Made by a program: the position numbers and the translations under genes. Under the pieces are notes generated by a model, which made no database searches, had not been told where the DNA came from, and saw only the letters and a program-made list of their open reading frames with translations. 64,000 nucleotides of DNA. Origin: Archivesica marissinica (taxonomy: Eukaryota > Mollusca > Bivalvia > Venerida > Vesicomyidae). This document shows positions 61,015 through 64,000 of this stretch, piece by piece; position 1 is the first letter of the stretch; every line of letters begins with the position of its first letter. The DNA lies in contig CM026401.1 of the NCBI GenBank assembly GCA_014843695.1, positions 46,699,477 through 46,763,476 on the forward strand, read 5' to 3'.

Positions 61015-64000
61015 TATTATGACGATGACATTACTGGTGTAGGATATACCGTGTATTATGATGATATAGCTACTGGTGTAGGATATACCGTGTATTATGA
61101 TGCTACTGGTGTAGGATATACCATGTATTATAATGATATAGCTACTGGTGTAGGATATACCGTGTATTATGATGCTACTGGTGTAGGATATACCGTGTAT
61201 TATAATGATATAGCTACTGGTGTAGGATATACCATGTATTATGATGCTACTGGTGTAGGATATACCGTGTATTATAATGATATAGCTACTGGTGTAGGAT
61301 ATACCGTGTATTATGATGCTACTGGTGTAGGATATACCGTGTATTATAATGATATAGTTACTGGTGTAGGATATACCGTGTATTATGATGCTACTGGTGT
61401 AGGATATACCGTGTATTATAATGATATAGCTACTGGTGTAGGATATACCGTGTATTATGATGCTACTGGTGTAGGATATACCGTGTATTATAATGATATA
61501 GCTACTGGTGTAGGATATACCGTGTATTATGATGCTACTGGTGTAGGATATACCGTGTATTATAATGATATAGTTACTGGTGTAGGATATACCGTGTATT
61601 ATGATGCTACTGGTGTAGGATATACCGTGTATTATAATGATATAGCTACTGGTGTAGGATATACCGTGTATTATAATGATATAGTTACTGGTGTAGGATA
61701 TACCGTGTATTATAATGATATAGCTACTGGTGTAGGATATACCGTGTATTATAATGATATAGTTACTGGTGTAGGATATACCGTGTATTATAATGATATA
61801 GTTACTGGTGTAGGATATACCGTGTATTATAATGATATAGTTACTGGTGTAGGATATACCGTGTATTATAATGATATAGTTACTGGTGTAGGATATACCG
61901 TGTATTATAATGATATAGTTACTGGTGTAGGATATACCGTGTATTATAATGATATAGCTACTGGTGTAGGATATACCGTGTATTATGATGATATGCTACT
62001 GGTGTAGGATATACCGTGTATTATATGATATGCTACTGGTGTAGGATATACCGTGTATTATGATGATATAGTTACTGGTGTAGGATATACCGTGTATTAT
62101 AATGATATAGTTACTGGTGTAGGATATACCGTGTATTATGATGCTACTGGTGTAGGATATACCGTGTATTATAATGATATAGCTACTGGTGTAGGATATA
62201 CCGTGTATTATAATGATATAGTTACTGGTGTAGCATATACCGTGTATTATAATGATATAGCTACTGGTGTAGGATATACCGTATATTATAATGCTACTGG
62301 TGTAGGATATACCGTGTATTATGATGCTACTGGTGTAGGATATACCGTGTATTATAATGATATAGTTACTGGTGTAGGATATACCGTGTATTATAGTGAT
62401 ATAGCTACTGGTGTAGGATATACCGTGTATTATAATGATATAGTTACTGGTGTAGGATATACCGTGTATTATAATGATATAGTTACTGGTGTAGGATATA
62501 CCGTGTATTATAATGATATAGCTACTGGTGTAGGATATACCGTGTATTATAATGCTACTGGTGTAGGATATACCGTGTATTATGATGCTACTGGTGTAGG
62601 ATATACCGTGTATTATAATGATATAGTTACTGTGGTATAGGATATACCGTGTATTATAATGATATAGTTACTGGTGTAGGATATACCGTGTATTATAATG
62701 ATATAGCTACTGGTGTAGGATATACCGTGTATTATGATGCTACTGGTGTAGGATATACCGTGTATTATAATGATATAGCTACTGGTGTAGGATATACCGT
62801 GTATTATGATGCTACTGGTGTAGGATATACCGTGTATTATAATGATATAGCTACTGGTGTAGGATATACCGTGTATTATAATGATATAGCTACTGGTGTA
62901 GGATATACCGTGTATTATAATGATATAGCTACTGGTGTAGGATATACCATGTATTATAATGATATAGCTACTGGTGTAGGATATACCGTGTATTATGATG
63001 CTACTGGTGTAGGATATACCGTGTATTATAATGATACAGCTACTGGTGTAGGATATACCATGTATTATGATGCTACTGGTGTAGGATATACCGTGTATTA
63101 TAATGATATAGCTACTGGTGTAGGATATACCGTGTATTATAATGCTACTGGTGTAGGATATACCATGTATTATAATGATATAGCTACTGGTGTAGGATAT
63201 ACCGTGTATTAAAATGATATAGTTACTGGTGTAGGATATACCGTGTATTATGATGCTACTGGTGTAGGATATACCGTGTATTATAATGATATAGCTACTG
63301 GTGTAGGATATACCGTGTATTATAATGATATAGTTACTGGTGTAGGATATACCGTGTATTATAATAATATAGCTACTGGTGTAGGATATACCGTGTATTA
63401 TAATGATATAGTTACTGGTGTAGGATATACCATGTATTATAATGATATAGTTACTGGTGTAGGATACACCGTGTATTATAATGATATAGTTACTGGTGTA
63501 GGATATACCGTGTATTATAATGATGTAGCTACTGGTGTAGGATATACCATGTATTATGATGATGATGCTACTGGTGTAGGATATACCGTGTATTATAATG
63601 ATGTAGCTACTGGTGTAGGATATACCGTGTATTATGATGATGATGCTACTGGTGTAGGATATACCGTGTATTATGATGATGCTACTGGTGTAGGATATAC
63701 CGTGTATTATGATGATATAGTTACTGGTGTAGGATATACCGTGTATTATAATGATATAGTTACTGGTGTAGGATATACCGTGTATTATAATGATATAGCT
63801 ACTGGTGTAGGATATACCGTATATTATAATGCTACTGGTGTAGGATATACCGTGTATTATGATGCTACTGGTGTAGGATATACCGTGTATTATAATGATA
63901 TAGTTACTGGTGTAGGATATACCGTGTATTATAATGATATAGTTACTGGTGTAGGATATACCGTGTATTATAATGATATAGTTACTGGTGTAGCATACAC
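61015..64000. repeat. 39/33-bp alternating satellite, runs off the window
   Basis: At least 75 units of CTACTGGTGTAGGATATACC plus GTGTATTAT, followed by either AATGATATAG (39 bp) or GATG (33 bp). Both lengths are divisible by three, so a Tyr/Gly/Thr-rich frame (TGVGYTVYYNDIA) stays open for 337, 195 and 187 codons, broken by small indels near 62,010 and 62,630 and by a TAA at 63,210. In the first third the two lengths mostly alternate; later the 39-bp form dominates. The breaks argue against a protein-coding role. Confidence 0.95.

Overview
This is a gene-poor stretch of an animal nuclear genome. The evidence is spliced exons with GT/AG borders, several tRNA-derived SINE families, a LINE, MITEs and very large minisatellites. 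The mix of repeats and the look of the proteins suggest a lophotrochozoan, most likely a bivalve mollusc; the species is inference. Two blocks of exactly 1,000 N (536-1,535 and 26,808-27,807) are placeholder assembly gaps, and both abut tandem repeats.

Layout. 1-535: reverse-strand LTR-retrotransposon protease fragment. 1.9-4.7 kb: at least three exons of a reverse-strand host gene, one encoding part of a SPRY domain. 5.7-11.5 kb: a 48-bp minisatellite split by a nearly full-length but frameshifted LINE (6,944-11,253). 11.6-26.8 kb: a large imperfect palindrome with a 7.3-kb left arm, a 2.58-kb unique spacer and a 5.3-kb right arm. Each arm carries, from outside in, a CCATGG-rich repeat, a damaged BEN-domain gene, hairpin satellites, an adenovirus-type cysteine-protease fragment, small AT-rich ORFs with internal repeats, and a Cys-rich ORF. 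The spacer holds five tandem small paralogous genes, three with a matching TATA/initiator promoter. A 1.87-kb piggyBac-type non-autonomous element sits at a TTAA in the left arm only, and the right arm keeps the empty site. 28-30.4 kb: microsatellite and a 42-bp minisatellite. 32.5-48.0 kb: a complete four-exon forward-strand gene for a TMEM26-family membrane protein (376 aa), with introns full of SINEs, MITEs, a foldback element and a 34-bp and a 75-bp satellite. 48.4-53.7 kb: a 43-bp satellite of about 124 copies that starts about 350 bp after the TMEM26 stop codon. 54-60 kb: a Cys-rich ORF, the first exon of a secreted protein, pogo-like MITEs and SINEs. 60.5-64 kb: a 41-bp satellite, then a 39/33-bp satellite running off the end.

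The unit of most interest is the palindrome. Its arms and spacer share gene style, AT-richness and promoter architecture, so they look like one virus-derived or Polinton-like gene cassette duplicated in inverted orientation together with a host-like BEN gene. No DNA polymerase, integrase, packaging ATPase or capsid gene was found in it, so its identity is unproven. Translations, motif spacings and repeat periods were read by eye; nothing was searched against a database.
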